This document shows positions 31,851-44,100 of a stretch of 64,000 bases of DNA, piece after piece. The position numbers were made by a program, and so were the translations under genes. The stretch comes from Alligator mississippiensis (lineage: Eukaryota > Chordata > Crocodylia > Alligatoridae): assembly GCF_030867095.1 (NCBI RefSeq), contig NC_081830.1, positions 34,083,832-34,147,831 on the forward strand. The letters are read 5' to 3'. A model generated the notes under the pieces. That model made no database searches. It saw nothing but the letters and a program-made list of their open reading frames with translations, and was not told the DNA's origin. How positions within the stretch are numbered: position 1 is the first letter of the stretch; each line of letters starts with the position of its first letter.

Positions 31851-32384
31851 TTAGGAAAACTCTTGAAGGTTGCAAAAGGGGTTCATGGAATTTCTTTCTG
31901 TAATTGACATGTCTAATATAATGTAGGAGGTAAACAAAGAAAGACCCAGCTCAAGTAAAAACTTGGTTGGTGCTAGAATCAGGTTATTGCCACCACTTTT
32001 CCCCATTGCTACTTCTTTTTGCTTCCCAAACTGCAGGAACACAGACATCCCTGTGATGCTTTCCTGCAGTTGACAGATGATAAAGCAGGGGGAGTGGAGC
32101 ATGCTCATCCATGCCTGGTGGTCAATTAGGGATGGCCCAGGAGCTCAGCTGTGATCAGCAGTCTCTGGCAGCTCAGGGAGCCTGTGGGGGCTCCTGGGAG
32201 GCATACAGGAGTGCCCCCAACCTTCTTGTCTTGGCCAGTGTGGGCAGCCTGGGTGCCCACCCCACACAAAAGGGAGAACATGTGTTCTGCTTGCTACTGA
32301 TCTAATGTATGCCACTTACAGAAAACTGAGTAACTTAGAGTGATTCTACCTCAGGCTTTCTGAATGTCTGTGCTTAGCCATATT
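31851..32384. other. Intergenic, nothing recognised
   Basis: No gene or known repeat is seen. Confidence 0.4.
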
Positions 32385-32389
32385 GTCAC

Positions 32390-32815
32390 AGGCTCTGGTG
32401 GAATGTGACAATTCTCATGCAACTCTCTGGATCAAGAGAAATCAGGGCTATGACTAAATTTCTGATCCCTTGATGCTCCTTCTGGACCCTATCTGGCACA
32501 GGTTGCATATGGAATGAGGCCAGGCTGGGACATGTGTGACACCTGTGCCAGACAAGCCCTGCATATGGGACTGTGGTTTGGTCTGGATTGGTCCTACAGA
32601 CTGGTTCTACATGTGGAATCCAGTGTGCATAGTCGGTCTGGTGCAAATGCCACATGCATGTGCATCCCTGACTTTCACCACATGCTTCATGTACTATGCA
32701 CCCCAGACCAGTCCCACACACTTTATGCTGCACATGTTCCTGGGGCAGATGCATGCTGTATGTGGTGTGCAGGGCTACAGCTGATGAACATGCTGCAAGT
32801 AGCACACGTTGACAG
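32390..32815 (+). repeat. Unnamed interspersed repeat D, copy 1
   Basis: This shares its order with 47300-47690: GATCAAGAGAAATCAGG, TTTCTGATCCCTTGATGCTCC, GTCTGGATTGG, AAATGCCACATGC, CCACACACTTTATGCTG. It is rich in GCATGTG-like phrases, has no coding signature and is about 420 bp long. Both copies lie on the same strand. Confidence 0.8.
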
Positions 32816-32889
32816 TCCAGGGCACACAGACTAGGCCTGCACCCTTTATCCAGTCTCTGTAGCCAGATGTTTATTACAGAGCTCTGAGT

Positions 32890-35010
32890 GCTGGGCTCAA
32901 GGTGTCAGTGGCACAAGTAATTTTCTCCTCAGTTCTCCTGGTTGCAGGTCATGGTACAGGAGGGATAGATGCATTGAAGAAGTAAATAGAAGACTCTGGT
33001 GTTGGTGTTACTAAAAGATCTTTGGCTTCTTCGACGATGGTATGCACCTCCAGGACTGCATCCTCTTGGAAAGGGATGGCATCCATGTCATGCCAAAGGG
33101 GAAATTTCTCAGCTACAATGCCAGACCTCCTGGATAGGGCTTTAAACTGAGACCACTGGGGGATGGGTCATCAACCACTAGGAGGGACAAGCCTGAAAAA
33201 TCACAACCTCAAAAACCATCATCCCATGGTACAATAGGAAGCTTTCTCTGACACCAGCCAGTGGACAGGTTATTCCACAGCTCACCTGAAAGCCTAGGGC
33301 CTCCAATGGCAGGCCAGTGCATAGGAAACAAGCAGAAGGAATTGGCCCTCCTACTAACCAACAACCAATACAATCTCATAGGGGTCATGGAGACCTGGTG
33401 GGACTCCACCTATGACTGGACCACAGGCATAGGGGAATACACCCTGTATAGGAGGGATCATGCTGGGAAGAAGGGTGGTGGAGTTGATCTCTATGTGAAG
33501 GAGAATTACATCTCCCTAGAATCAAAGATTGGAAATAAAGGAGGGAGAGACTTGAGACCCTCCTGGGACAAGATACATGGGGAAGGAGATTTGACCATAG
33601 AAGTTTATTACAGACCTCCAAACCAAGAGGAACAGCTTGACCAAGAAGCCTCTGGAGAACTGACAGCATGGTCTTGCAGTAACAGTCTTGCAGCATGGTC
33701 ATCATGGGTGACTTCAACTACCCAGACATCTCTTGGGATGAGCACTCAGCTAGATCCAATCACTCACCAAGTTTCCTCACTTGCATTGAGGAGCTCCATC
33801 TAACACAATAAGTCCATGGGCTGACCAGGGGCAAGGCACTCCTAGACTTGGTTCTGGCCAAAGGGGTTGATCTAGTGAACAACTTGAGGATTGAAGGGAA
33901 ACTGGGCAACAGTGACCATGAGATGATCACCTTCTCCGTCCACTGTAAGTTAGGGAAATTGACCAGTAAAACAGAAATCCTTGATTTTAGGAAAGCTGAC
34001 TTTCACAAGCTTAGGTGTTTAGTTGGCGAGGCTCTAAGGGACCATGGTCCAATGAGAAAAGGGGTACAAAAAGAGTGGTCATTCCTTAAGGAAATGATCC
34101 AAAAAGCTCAAAGGAAGTCCATTCCCTTTCATAAGAAAGTCAGCACTTCCCCCTTGGCTCCACAGGGAAGCCATGAACTTCCTGAAATTAAAATGAGAAG
34201 CCTACAAGGGATGGAAGTCAGGAAAAGTACCAAAAAGGAGTACTTGGCAACAGCCTGCACCTATAGGGAGCAGATCTGGACAGCAAAAGCACAAACCAAA
34301 TACAGATTGGCAACCGGAATCAAGGACAAGAAAAGGTCCTTCTTTAACTTCCTTTAGGTATGTAGGAAGTTGGAGAAAAAATAAGGGAAGCATAGGGCCC
34401 CTGATGAATGGCATGCATCTACTGAGGCACATTGGGCAAGGCTAAGGAAGTCATCCTCCCTTTCTATTTTGCCTTGGTGAGACCACAGCTGGAGTTCTGC
34501 ATTCAGTTCTGGGTGCTGCAATTCAGGAAGGATGTGGAGAAGCTTGAGAGAGTCTAAAGGAGGGCCACACTCATGATTTGAGGCCTGGAGACCAGGTCAT
34601 ATGGGGAGAGACTGAAAGACCTGGGAAAGTTCAGCCTGGAGAAGAGAAGACTCAGAGGGGACTTGATGGCAACGTATGAGTACATCAAGGGCATAGATCA
34701 GGGCTCAGGGGAGCATTTGTTCACCAAGGGCCCCCAGGGGAAGACAAGAAATAATGGGCACAAGTTGATTGATGATCACTTCAGGCTATACATCAGGAAA
34801 AACTTCTCTACAAGTTGAATGCCACAGGTTTGGAACAGGCTCCCCCCAGAGGTAGTACATTCATCCACCCTGCCGATCTTCAAAACGCATCTTGATACCC
34901 ATCTTGCTGGGGTCATCTGATCCCAGCAGTCTTTCCTGCCCAAGTGCTGGGGGGGCTGGACCTGATGATTTGTAAGGTCCCTTTTAGTCCCTAACAACTA
35001 TGAAACTATG
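32890..35010 (+). mobile_element. CR1 LINE, older copy with internal deletion
   Basis: The copy starts within ORF1 (GTCATGGTACAGGAGGGATA; later GATGGCATCCATGTCATGCC, the esterase-end equivalent). It continues through the ORF2 endonuclease (METWWDSTYDWTTGIGEYTL near 33390, YYRPPNQEEQLDQEASGEL near 33605) to about 34370. It then jumps at about 34380-34450 to the C-terminal region (ALVRPQLEFCIQFW). The whole RT palm is missing. It ends with GGACCTGATGATTTGTAAGG and CTATGAAACTATG. It has several frame breaks and a subfamily different from the copy at 20.6 kb. Confidence 0.93.
33261..34357 (+). pseudogene. CR1 ORF2 endonuclease remnant
   Basis: Two open stretches, 33261-33803 and 33848-34357, encode endonuclease and linker. 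Residues visible are TWWDSTYDW, the GVDLYVKENYISL core, SDHEMITF-like (NSDHEMITFSVHC near 33910) and ILDFRKADFHKLR. The GDFN-equivalent (VTSTTQTS in the current frame) is destroyed by a frameshift before 33720. An internal deletion removes the RT that should follow. Confidence 0.85.
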
Positions 35011-36650
35011 TTTTGTTATGCACATGTGGCACTAAAGGATCGCTAAAGCATAATCAACCCAGAGCAAACACGGAATACGTATCACACCATTAAAGTTAAC
35101 TAACATTTAACTTTATTAACACATTAAATATGTTAACAGTTTCTACACAGAGAGAGAAAAACACTTAGTTCAATGGTCACATCCAATCCCAGATGTTACT
35201 CCACTTCATAGATAAGGTTGCTGAAAGTAGAGGGTAGGTGCCTGTGGGTAATGGCTCTTTTTTAGCCTAGATGTGGTTTGATGATGACACGCATCCAACT
35301 TCCTTGTTGCCCCGCTTTTATGCTTTTTCTTTAACTTTACTCCTCTCATGACTCTTCATTTCTGGGTACCATTAATTGGTTTCCCCATGGTCATCATACT
35401 ATTCGTGTTCTTATCCTGTCAGCATATAACTTTGTTCCAACAAACCCATCACATGCAGACATCTTAATTTGGTCTTTTACTAGTGTCTTAATTTGGGCAT
35501 GCCATACACTCCTAATTTGGTCTGTTCCTCCAAACTGGAAATTCCAAGGGCTCTGCAGTTGGGCACTGTCCAATCAGTACCCTCTTAACATCCTTCATTA
35601 ATATATCCAATAATGTCATCCCTCTGATTTATTTGGTTAGTGCCAAGTTCAGATACTTTAAGCTAGTAACAAAGCCCACATTTCACACATCTGCGTTGAT
35701 AACACTGGAATAAAGCTGCCTCTGAAAGCGTGCTCAAGTCTAACTGACAGTGCAGACACAAAATGCCAAAAGAAAAGTTACAAAATAATGAGGCTATAAA
35801 AAAACTTAAGCAATGGTTAAATAAGGCTGAATATGAGAAAAGCTAAAATAATACTATAATTCACCACTTAAGCAGGTGCAAATAAAGCTAAATGTAATAA
35901 GCTACCCTAATAGTTTGGCACCCCTATGTTAAAGAGAAGTAGACTGTAAAATATGCAAAAATTATGGGGAGCTGGAACCTGGGATGGATATGAATCAAGG
36001 GGAAGGAGTCTGAGTGTCTGTCACTCATGGCACAGCCATTTCAGGACCATGGCCCTGCTAAGAGTTACTTGGCTGATATTTTCCCAATGTGATACTAAGC
36101 AATAGAGCTTTTTTTTGCTGAATGATTTAATATATTAATTAGATTTTTAAGTGAATGTTTTTCTACATGTTACTATCTGATTTATAGTCTTAAGTTGTTG
36201 TTGAAAATGAAGTATTTTTCAATATCATTATATAATAGGTAAATTGGGCATGGGAATAGAAGTCTTTTAGCACTGACAAAAATACACTTGCTAACCTATA
36301 TAGGAGCCTATCTAATTGCAACTTGGTGACTGCATCCTGAGGTACCAAAATACCCATCCCAGTCAGGATTATAGGGATAACAGAGCAAGATATAGAAGTT
36401 TCATGCCTTGGCAGAGATGACTTGTGTGCTGCAGGGGATTAAACTAGAGCCACAGGTATTCTTTTTTGCTAAAGTCTATACACCTAAGACTGTTTACATT
36501 TGTGTCTTTGCTTGTGAGCTGTGCAGGACTCTGGGGAATGAGTCCCACCAGCCTTTAGAAAAAAACAACTGAAAATTGCCTTCTTGCTTCAGTCCTTTTA
36601 TACAAGGCATGGTTGAGGTTAGCTGCATGCTCAGAAACCTGTTTCAATTT
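35011..36650. other. AT-rich intergenic; possible LTR-like part
   Basis: 35080-35560 on the minus strand shows a TATA-like GCATAAAAGCGGGG (about 35320) and, downstream, AATAAAGTTAAATG (about 35105), a weak LTR-like layout with no clean ends. The remainder is AT-rich with no recognised family. Confidence 0.3.
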
Positions 36651-36654
36651 ACTT

Positions 36655-37436
36655 CAATCAGTTTAGTGACAGTGTGAACAGAGACAGACCTCTGAGTTAT
36701 CTGTGCTTTTGAGGACTATAGATTAGTGGTTGGTACAAAGAAGATCTGACAGATCAATTGGACATGAACAAAGAATCTTGGCAAGGGAAGCTTGAATATG
36801 ACACAAGATGAGGAAATTTCCACAAAGACAGTTTCAGTAAGTTTCCTGCATTCAGTGGTGTGTCTTGTCTTAGTAAGATGCAGAGGAGATTTAAGAATAT
36901 ACAAGTTGGAAAATCTGGCCATACAAATCATATTGACTATAACATAAAATGGCATCTAAGCTAAGAGAGTGAATGAAGACATTTTCAGGGTTTTACTTTT
37001 AATTCAGATAAAGTTCTACAGCTGATTGAAGCAGGGGAGGAGGAGGGGACCTGCAGGGAATACAGCCTTTTATGTAATACCTATAGTATATTTGATCTCA
37101 CAAATTGAATTGGTATCTTCTGGCTGAAGGTTTTCTGGTAAAATTGATTGAACATGTAGATTTTTCAGCAAAAAAGCTATGCTTTATTTCTGGATAGGTA
37201 CACATTTTCTTCAGTTTTTAAATTAAAAGTCAAAATGTTTTCATATTATGTGACATCTTTTTAGGGGAAATATATTCATTAAAAATTTTTTAGGGGGCAA
37301 AAATAAACTGAAAATATTCTGCATTCTTATCAGGAAACTTTGAAACTCTGGTCAGGAGAGATTATTGATGGGAATATTAAAGCCACTGAGCTTGTTACTT
37401 TCTTCCTTACCATTTTTCTTGTTCTATTATCCACAG
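36655..37436 (+). other. Duplicated 5' flank of the OR14 gene
   Basis: This matches 49060-49860 over most of its length: AAAGAATCTTGGCAAG, ATATGACACAAGATGAGGAA, AGATGCAGAGGAGATTTA, GATCTCACAAATT, AAAGCCACTGAG. It ends at the splice acceptor TATCCACAG (exon from 37437). The promoter and first exon of the receptor may lie here, but no specific box can be called. Confidence 0.75.
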
Positions 37437-37460
37437 GTTTTGCACAGTTTACCAATGAAT

Positions 37461-38417
37461 ATGTCCAACTGTACCATTGTAACTGAGTTCCTCCTCCTGG
37501 GGTTCTCTGACACTCGGGAGCTGCAGGTCTTACACTTTGTCATCTTTCTAGCAGCATACCTAGCAGCCCTGGTGGGGAACCTACTTGTTATCACTGTTGT
37601 AACAATGTACCACAACCTCCACAGACCCATGTACTACTTCTTGGTGAATTTGTCCATCCTTGACCTTGGATCCATCTCTGTTATCATCCCCAAGTCCATG
37701 GCCAATTCTCTCTTAAACATCAGGACAATCTCCTATTCTGGATGTGTGACCCAGGTCATCTTCTTCCCACTCTTTTGTATAGCTGATCTTGCCTTCCTCA
37801 CCATCATGGCATATGACCGGTATGTTGCAATCTGCAAGCCACTGCATTATGAGACGATAATGAATAAGAGAGCTTGTATTCAAATGGTTGCTGGTGCATG
37901 GGTCGGTGCTATTCTCTATTCTACACTGCATACTGGGGGCACATTCAGCATACCCTTCTGCCATTCCAACACGATCAACCAGTTTTTCTGTGAAATCCCC
38001 CAGCTCCTCAAACTGTCCTGCTCTGACGCATATCTCACAGAACTGGGGATTCTTGTATTTAGTACATGTTTAATATCAAGCTGCTTTGCTTTTATAATTG
38101 TGTCATATGTTCAGATCTTGCCTACAGTGCTAAGAATACCCTCTAAAGAGTCTCAGAATAAAGCCTTCTCTACCTGCCTTCCTCACATCATTGTGGTCTC
38201 CTTGTTTGTGAGCACTGGGATCTTTGCCCACATGAAGCCCACTTCGGGTTCCCCCTCAGTAATGGATCTTTTTGTTACTGTTTTGTATTCTGTGGTTCCT
38301 CCATTGATGAATCCGATCATTTATAGCATAAGGAACAAGGAGCTGAAAGCTTCAGTGAGGAATCTGATCCATAGGAGGGTATTTGACAATAATACCAGAT
38401 TCATCTCCATCTCATGA
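37461..38417 (+). CDS. Olfactory receptor, OR14-like, intact (318 aa)
   Basis: This is an odorant-receptor GPCR of class II, family 14 type, expected in the cilia membrane of olfactory neurons and coupled to the olfactory Gs protein. I chose the ATG at 37461 rather than the in-frame ATG at 37365. The family starts MSNCTIVTEFLLLGFSDTRE (glycosylation site NCT), and a splice acceptor at 37430-37436 falls between the two, so the upstream codons are intronic. Seven hydrophobic segments are present. Hallmarks are PMYYFLVNLSILDLG in TM2, MAYDRYVAICKPLHY after TM3, the extracellular loop 2 FCHSNTINQFFCEIPQLLKL with its cysteines, SYVQILPTVLRIPS, KAFSTCLPHIIVVSLF in TM6 and PLMNPIIYSIRNKE in TM7. At 318 aa it has normal length with no break. 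It is the only receptor in the window that looks functional. Confidence 0.97.
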   Translation: MSNCTIVTEFLLLGFSDTRELQVLHFVIFLAAYLAALVGNLLVITVVTMYHNLHRPMYYFLVNLSILDLGSISVIIPKSMANSLLNIRTISYSGCVTQVIFFPLFCIADLAFLTIMAYDRYVAICKPLHYETIMNKRACIQMVAGAWVGAILYSTLHTGGTFSIPFCHSNTINQFFCEIPQLLKLSCSDAYLTELGILVFSTCLISSCFAFIIVSYVQILPTVLRIPSKESQNKAFSTCLPHIIVVSLFVSTGIFAHMKPTSGSPSVMDLFVTVLYSVVPPLMNPIIYSIRNKELKASVRNLIHRRVFDNNTRFISIS

Positions 38418-39075
38418 CTGTAGTTCAGTTTCAGTTGTATTATTCTTAACTGCTATAATGAAGTACTGACAGTATTGTTTCTTTGAAAACATAATGTGAT
38501 TATCAAAGCAACAGAGCATGGAACACTGGATTTCATTTTATTAATTTTTGTTGGGACTTAATCTTTTTTTTAAAAAATAATCAATATTAATGTAAAGAGT
38601 CTAGGTGAGTTGTTTTTTGGGAGAGAATTTGAAGAGTAGAAAAATTGTTTAAATTGCTTTGTATTGGAGTTCTTAATATGTCAACTCATTGGGGTTTTCT
38701 AAGTGACAATATGTTTGTGTGTACAATATTGAAGGAATGAAAAATAAGTGTCTATAGATGTTTGGACAGCACTGTCCCCAGCTTTTTAATTATTTTTTAC
38801 TGTATTCCTAAAAGTGTATTACTGTGGGCCTAAAGTCATGTAAGTATGTGGTTGATAAAACTTGAATGAACAAATATATGGATGCTACATCACTTTTGTT
38901 ATGGTAGAAAGGCTCTCTGGAAGAAAGAAACTTTGCAGTACCCCTAAACAAATCTGTCTCCAAATAAGAAAGATGTAATTGGGATTTCACCATTTATTTC
39001 AGTGTTCAGAATTTGGCAATGTGCTGTGTCTTAGAGGGGTAAGTTACTGCTTGTATTCACTGCTGGGAGAGATTA
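38418..39075. other. AT-rich 3' flank of the receptor
   Basis: No repeat or gene is recognised. Poly-A signals of chance quality are present, and none can be assigned. Confidence 0.4.
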
Positions 39076-39585
39076 GTTAGGGTTCCCACTATAGCTTTTC
39101 CTGTGACTTAAGAACATAGTGTACTGCATTTTGGGCTCTTGCCCTTGGGCTTTTGTAGATTCTTGTAAGAGGCCTAATATTCTTGGGGTTGCCAGCCATA
39201 CAACATTTCAAAAGGGGAAATGCCAGATAATGATGGTAAAAGCTCCCAAATCACAAGTATAAATAGGGCCATAGCTTGTCCCAACTTTGGGGTTCCCCAG
39301 CTAGAAAGCTTCACAACATTTACTTGAAAGTTCGGTTGAATCTCTCATCCAAACCACATGTTTGGGGATGGTAAATTGAGATCTTCATCAAATGGCCCTT
39401 TAAGAGTGACCAGACCTCCTGTAAAAGCCATGACATAAGCACAATGCCCTGTTAGGTTAACACTTCTTGGGGAAGAGAGTATTTTCAATAACTGAGGCAA
39501 CCAATTCAGCCAAGGCTGAGAGGATGGCTGCTGCTTCTGAGTACCTGGTGGCATAGTCTATCAGCACAAGATTAAACTGGCTACC

Positions 39586-40224
39586 ATAGATTCATAGATT
39601 CATAGATGTTAGGGTCGGAAGGGACCTCAGTAGATCATCGAGTCCGACCCCCTGCATAAGCAGGAAAGAGTGTTGGGTCTAGATGACCCCAGCTAGATAC
39701 TCATCTAACCTCCTCTTGAAGACCCCCAGGGTAGGGGAGAGCACCACCTCCCTTGGGAGCCTGTTCCAGACCTTGGCCACTCGAACTGTGAAGAAGTTCT
39801 TCCTAATGTCCAATCTAAATCTGCTCTCTGCTAGCTTGTGGCCATTGTTTCTTGTAACCCCCAGGGGCACCTTGGTGAATAAATACTCACCAATTCCCTT
39901 CTGTGCCCCCGTGATGAACTTATAGGCAGCCACAAGGTCGCCTCTCAACCTTCTCTTGCGGAGGCTGAAAAGGTCCAGTTTCTCTAGTCTCTCCTCGTAG
40001 GGCTTGGTCTGCAGGCCCTTGACCATACGAGTTGCCCTTCTCTGGACCCTCTCCAGGTTATCCGCATCCTTCTTGAAGTGCGGCGCCCAGAATTGCATGC
40101 AGTACTCCAACTGCGGTCTGACCAGCGCCCTATAGAGGGGAAGTATCACCTCCCTGGACCTATTCGTCATGCATCTGCTGATGCACGATAAAGTGCCATT
40201 GGCTTTTCTGATGGCTTTGTCACA
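39586..40224 (-). mobile_element. CR1 3' fragment inside the Ty3/gypsy fossil
   Basis: The 3' end has two TTCATAGA repeats and GATGTTAGGGTCGGAAGGGA. CTACC occurs on both sides (39581-39585 and 40225-40229) and may be a target duplication, though CR1 often makes none. The fragment keeps the 3' UTR and the last 163 codons of ORF2. Confidence 0.93.
39679..40170 (-). pseudogene. CR1 ORF2 C-terminal part, open for 163 codons
   Basis: The open stretch encodes REVILPLYRALVRPQLEYCM, then KKDADNLERVQRRATRMVKG, RRLRGDLVAAYKFI, ESRFRLDIRKNFFTVRVAKV and VFKRRLDEYLAGVI. This is the C-terminal region after the RT of CR1 ORF2. Everything upstream was lost by 5' truncation. No frameshift is seen in what remains, so this is a fairly young copy. 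Confidence 0.93.
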
Positions 40225-40480
40225 CTACCACTTGCACTTGGCTCCACTGATCTGAGCAGGTCACTCCCACCCACTCAAATGGGGTGCTGAGCAATGGGTG
40301 GAGCCCTAAAGGACTCTGTAACTGGGCCTAGGTCCAACTAGCTGGCATTCTGGGCAAGACACACAGTACTCTTCCATGTCTTGGTACACTCCTGGCTAAA
40401 AGAACTTCCCAAATATCCTCTCTTGTTTTTTCTCCACCCGCAAGTGGATCACCCTGTGTATGTATGTGCTAACTCCAATG

Positions 40481-41171
40481 CTTGGTTTTGATAAAGTTTT
40501 GGTACTGAGAGTTGAAATCACCAAGTTCCTATAATTCTGTCTCTTGTAAACCTTACTAAGAGATACCACTGTAACTGAAAATGAAGTTCCTGAGATGCCA
40601 AGTTGGGGGCCACCATGACCCTGTTGGTGCGGCTCTGTCAATCATATGGTGGGGATATAAACAGAACCCTCCTTTGACTTTCAGTGAAATCAGGGGCTTC
40701 TCCCATCTGCTCCAGTCCCTCTATTGGATGGGTCCCTCAGGTTCAAGGCCTTTTAAGATTTACCCAGGGTTGTCTAAATTGTACTGTATGCCTATGGCAT
40801 TCCAGAAAATCTTCCCCTGGCCATGAGGGCTTCTCTCCTGTCCCTTTAGTGTTCACAGCAAGATTTGGGATGGGGTCCAACCAGCTTCAGATCTGCAAAT
40901 TGAAATATATTCCCTAACTACTGCTCAGCTGGAGGAGAATGGGCCAATTTCAACTCAGCCCTCCAGGCCAATTATAACAGTTTGGCCATTGAGCCCCATT
41001 CTTTTCCAGTCACCACTTAGTGGGTCAGGTAATCAGACACAGTGCCAAAAATCTTAACCTTCTGTCCCCCAATAACTAGGGTCCTGTAATTGTGGCATAT
41101 GACCTAACAGCACCATGGATACATGTTACATTAGCACATGAGAACATTTCTAATGAGAAATCAGGGTCACT
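40481..41171. other. Unassigned, between mobile elements
   Basis: This may be more of the Ty3/gypsy fossil on the minus strand (RNase H side), but I could not match any motif. Confidence 0.3.
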
Positions 41172-44100
41172 GATTCATAGATTCATAGATATCTGGGTTG
41201 GAAGGGACCTCAGCAGATCATTGAGTCTGACCTCCTGCCCTGGTCAGGAAAGAGCGCTGGGGTCAGACAACCACAGCCAGGTGCATTTCTAGCCTCTTCT
41301 TAAAGACCCCCGAGGTAGGGGAGCGCACTGACTCCCTTTGAAGCCCATTCCAGATTCTGGCAACCCTCACTGTAAAGAAGTCCTTTCTGATGTCTAACCT
41401 AAATCTGCTCTCCGTCAGTTTTTGGCCATTGTTCCTAGTTACTCCACGGGGTGCCCTGGTAAACAGAGCATCTCCTATTCCTTGCTGCCCCACTCTTCCC
41501 CACCAATGAATTTGTAGGCAGCCAAAAGATTGCCTTTCAGCCTTCTCTTGTGGAGGCAGAAGAGATCCAGGGCCCTCAAGCTCTCCTTATAGGGCTCTGC
41601 CTTCATTCTCCTAACCATATGAGTGGCCCTCCTATGAGCCCTCTCGAGGTTGTCCACATCGCTCTTGAAGCACGGCACCCAAAGCTGGATGCAGTACTCC
41701 AACTGCAGCCTGACCCATATCACATAGACGGGAAGTATCTCCTCTCTGGACCTGTTTGTCATGCACCTGATAATGCATGGTAGAGTGTGATTAGCTTTAC
41801 TGATTGCTTCATCACATTGAAGACTCATGAATGACTCTGAGATCCCTTTCCAGTGCTGTGCTGCTGAGAAGGTCCTCCACCAGCCTGCAAGTGTGCTGGT
41901 GATTCCTTCTCGCTAGGTGCAGCACTTTGCACTTGTCTTTGTTGAACTGCATCCTATTCTGTTCTTCCCACATTTCCAACCTGTCCAGATCTGCCTGGAT
42001 TCATTCCCTACCCTCTAGTGTGTTAACTTTACCCCATAATTTGGCATCATCAGTGAATTTGAACAGAGTGCTTTCCATGCCCTCATCCAAGCCACAGATG
42101 AAGACATTGAACAGCACAGGTCCAAGGATCAAGATTTGTGGGACTCCAGTGCCCACATCTTTTTAGGTCGATGCTGACCCATCCACCACCACTCTCTGGG
42201 TGCGACCCCTAAGCCAATTTGCCACCCACCTAACCATATAATCATCTACATCACAGCCTCTCAGTTTATTTATGAGAATAGGATGAGATACCATATCAAA
42301 GGCTTTCTTAAAATCCAAGTAAATGGCATCTACCTTGATTCCTGTGCCTAAACATTTTGTGACCTGGTCATAAAAAGAAACAAGGTTAGTCAGGCAGGAT
42401 CTACCTGCTATGAATCCTTGCTGGTTGCCTTTCAGCATTGTTTATCCTGCTGGATTCTCACAAATGTGATCCTTAATAATTTTTCAAATGTTTTCCTGAG
42501 GATAGAGGTGAGACTAACCAGTATATAGTTATCCGGATCCTCCTTCCTCCCCTTCTTGAAAATATGGACCACATTGGCTCTTTTCCAGTCCTTTGGGACC
42601 TGACCTGAGCACCAAGAGTGCTCAAACAGCCATGCCAGTGCCTCTGCCCTGACACTGGCCAATTCCTTCATTTCCCTTGGAAATATGGGTCTGCTGACTT
42701 CAACACATCCAGCCCTTTCAAGTGGCCCTTCATTAAGTCAGTGCTAACAGTTGGTGGGCTGGGTTCCCTTTTGCTTGTCCATGATCCAATTGGGAGATTT
42801 GTCCTGATCTGTGTTCAGGAATACAGAGGCAAAAAAACTCATTGAAGAACTCAGCCTTGTCCTCCCTATCTGTCACTAATTGCCCTAGTTTGTCCTGTAG
42901 GGGTCCTATGCTACCCTGCACCTTCTTTTTAATCCCTATATAGCTGAAGAAGGACTTTTTTGTTGTCTTTAATTTTTGTTGCCAGCCTAAGTTCTAGTTT
43001 TGCTTTGGCCTTTCTGACTGCCTCCCTGCAAGTGCGGGCCAAGTAGGCGTACTCCGCCTTGGTAGCGACCACCTGCTTCCACAGCCTTTATGCCTCTTTT
43101 TTTGACCCTAGACTTTCCAGGATTTCCCTGTTCAGCCAGGAGGGTTTCTTGGCCCCTTTGTCCCCTTTTCTGTGCAATGGGATTGTCTCCATCTGTGCCT
43201 GTAGGATTGATCCCTTTAGGATCAACCACCCTTTCTCAACTTCCATCTCACCAATGCTCCTGTTCTTCAGTGCCTCACTAACTGACTAATCTCCTAAGCA
43301 CATTGAAGTCAGCCTTTCTGAAGTCTAGTACTTCTGCCCTGCTGGTTATCTTTCCCATCTTTTGCCAGATGGTGAATTCAATCTAGTGATGGTCACTGTT
43401 CCCTAGGTTACCTTGTGTCAGTAGATCTGCTGCCAAGTCATCCCCTGTAGCTAGTATCTAATCCAGTAAGGCATTTCTCCTAGTGGGACCATATACCGCC
43501 TGTGTTAGGTGAGGATCCTGAGGATGCAGGTGAAGAACCTACAGGAACGGTTGGATCTAGCTGACTGCTCCACCCAGCAGATGTCAGGGTAGTTTAGGTC
43601 ACTCATGAAAACCATGTCCCTTGACTGTACAGCCTCTGACAGCTGTCTGGAGAATTCCAGGTCCAGCTCATCCTCCTGATGTGGCAGCCTGTAGTAGACT
43701 GCCACTACTAAGTCCCTTTCCCCCTGACCCTCTTGCATTCTGACCCACAATACCTCAATTTGCCCCTCCTCTGGTCCCATCTTGATTCAGGAAGATGTAT
43801 CTTGCTCCTTAACATAGAGAGCAACACCCCCCACCTCTTTTATCCCTACTCTATCTTGTCTGTACAGCCTATAGACCTCAATGCTTACTGCCCAATCATG
43901 GGTAGGGTCCCACCAAGTTTCAGTTAGCACAACTAAGTCAAAGTTCTTGTTTGCAAGCAGGAGTGCAAGTTCCTCCTGCTTGTTCCCCATACTCCTAGCA
44001 TTAGTATAGAGACACTTGAGCCCCCTGATGAATGCCTTTGGTGCCCCCCTGTCCTGATGTTCTGTACATCATCTATTTTATCAGACACCACATAACCCTT

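Larger units (their letters stand above)
39080..40480 (-). mobile_element. Ty3/gypsy integrase fossil, broken, split by CR1
   Basis: On the minus strand the integrase zinc-binding part (YCVSCPECQLVGPRP near 40330-40370) lies upstream of a CR1 insertion. The catalytic core continues below it: LILVDYATRYSEAAAI near 39560, the HPQTDGLVERFNRTL equivalent near 39345 and a FSPFELLYG equivalent near 39205. The family is Ty3/gypsy-type by integrase order. The fossil is old, with several breaks besides the inserted CR1. Outer limits, LTRs and gag were not recognised. Confidence 0.8.

Noticed and set aside
37365-37460. Upstream ATG giving a 350-aa receptor
   Set aside because: A splice acceptor (TATCCACAG) lies between it and the conserved MSN start, and the extra 32 residues are not found in the family.
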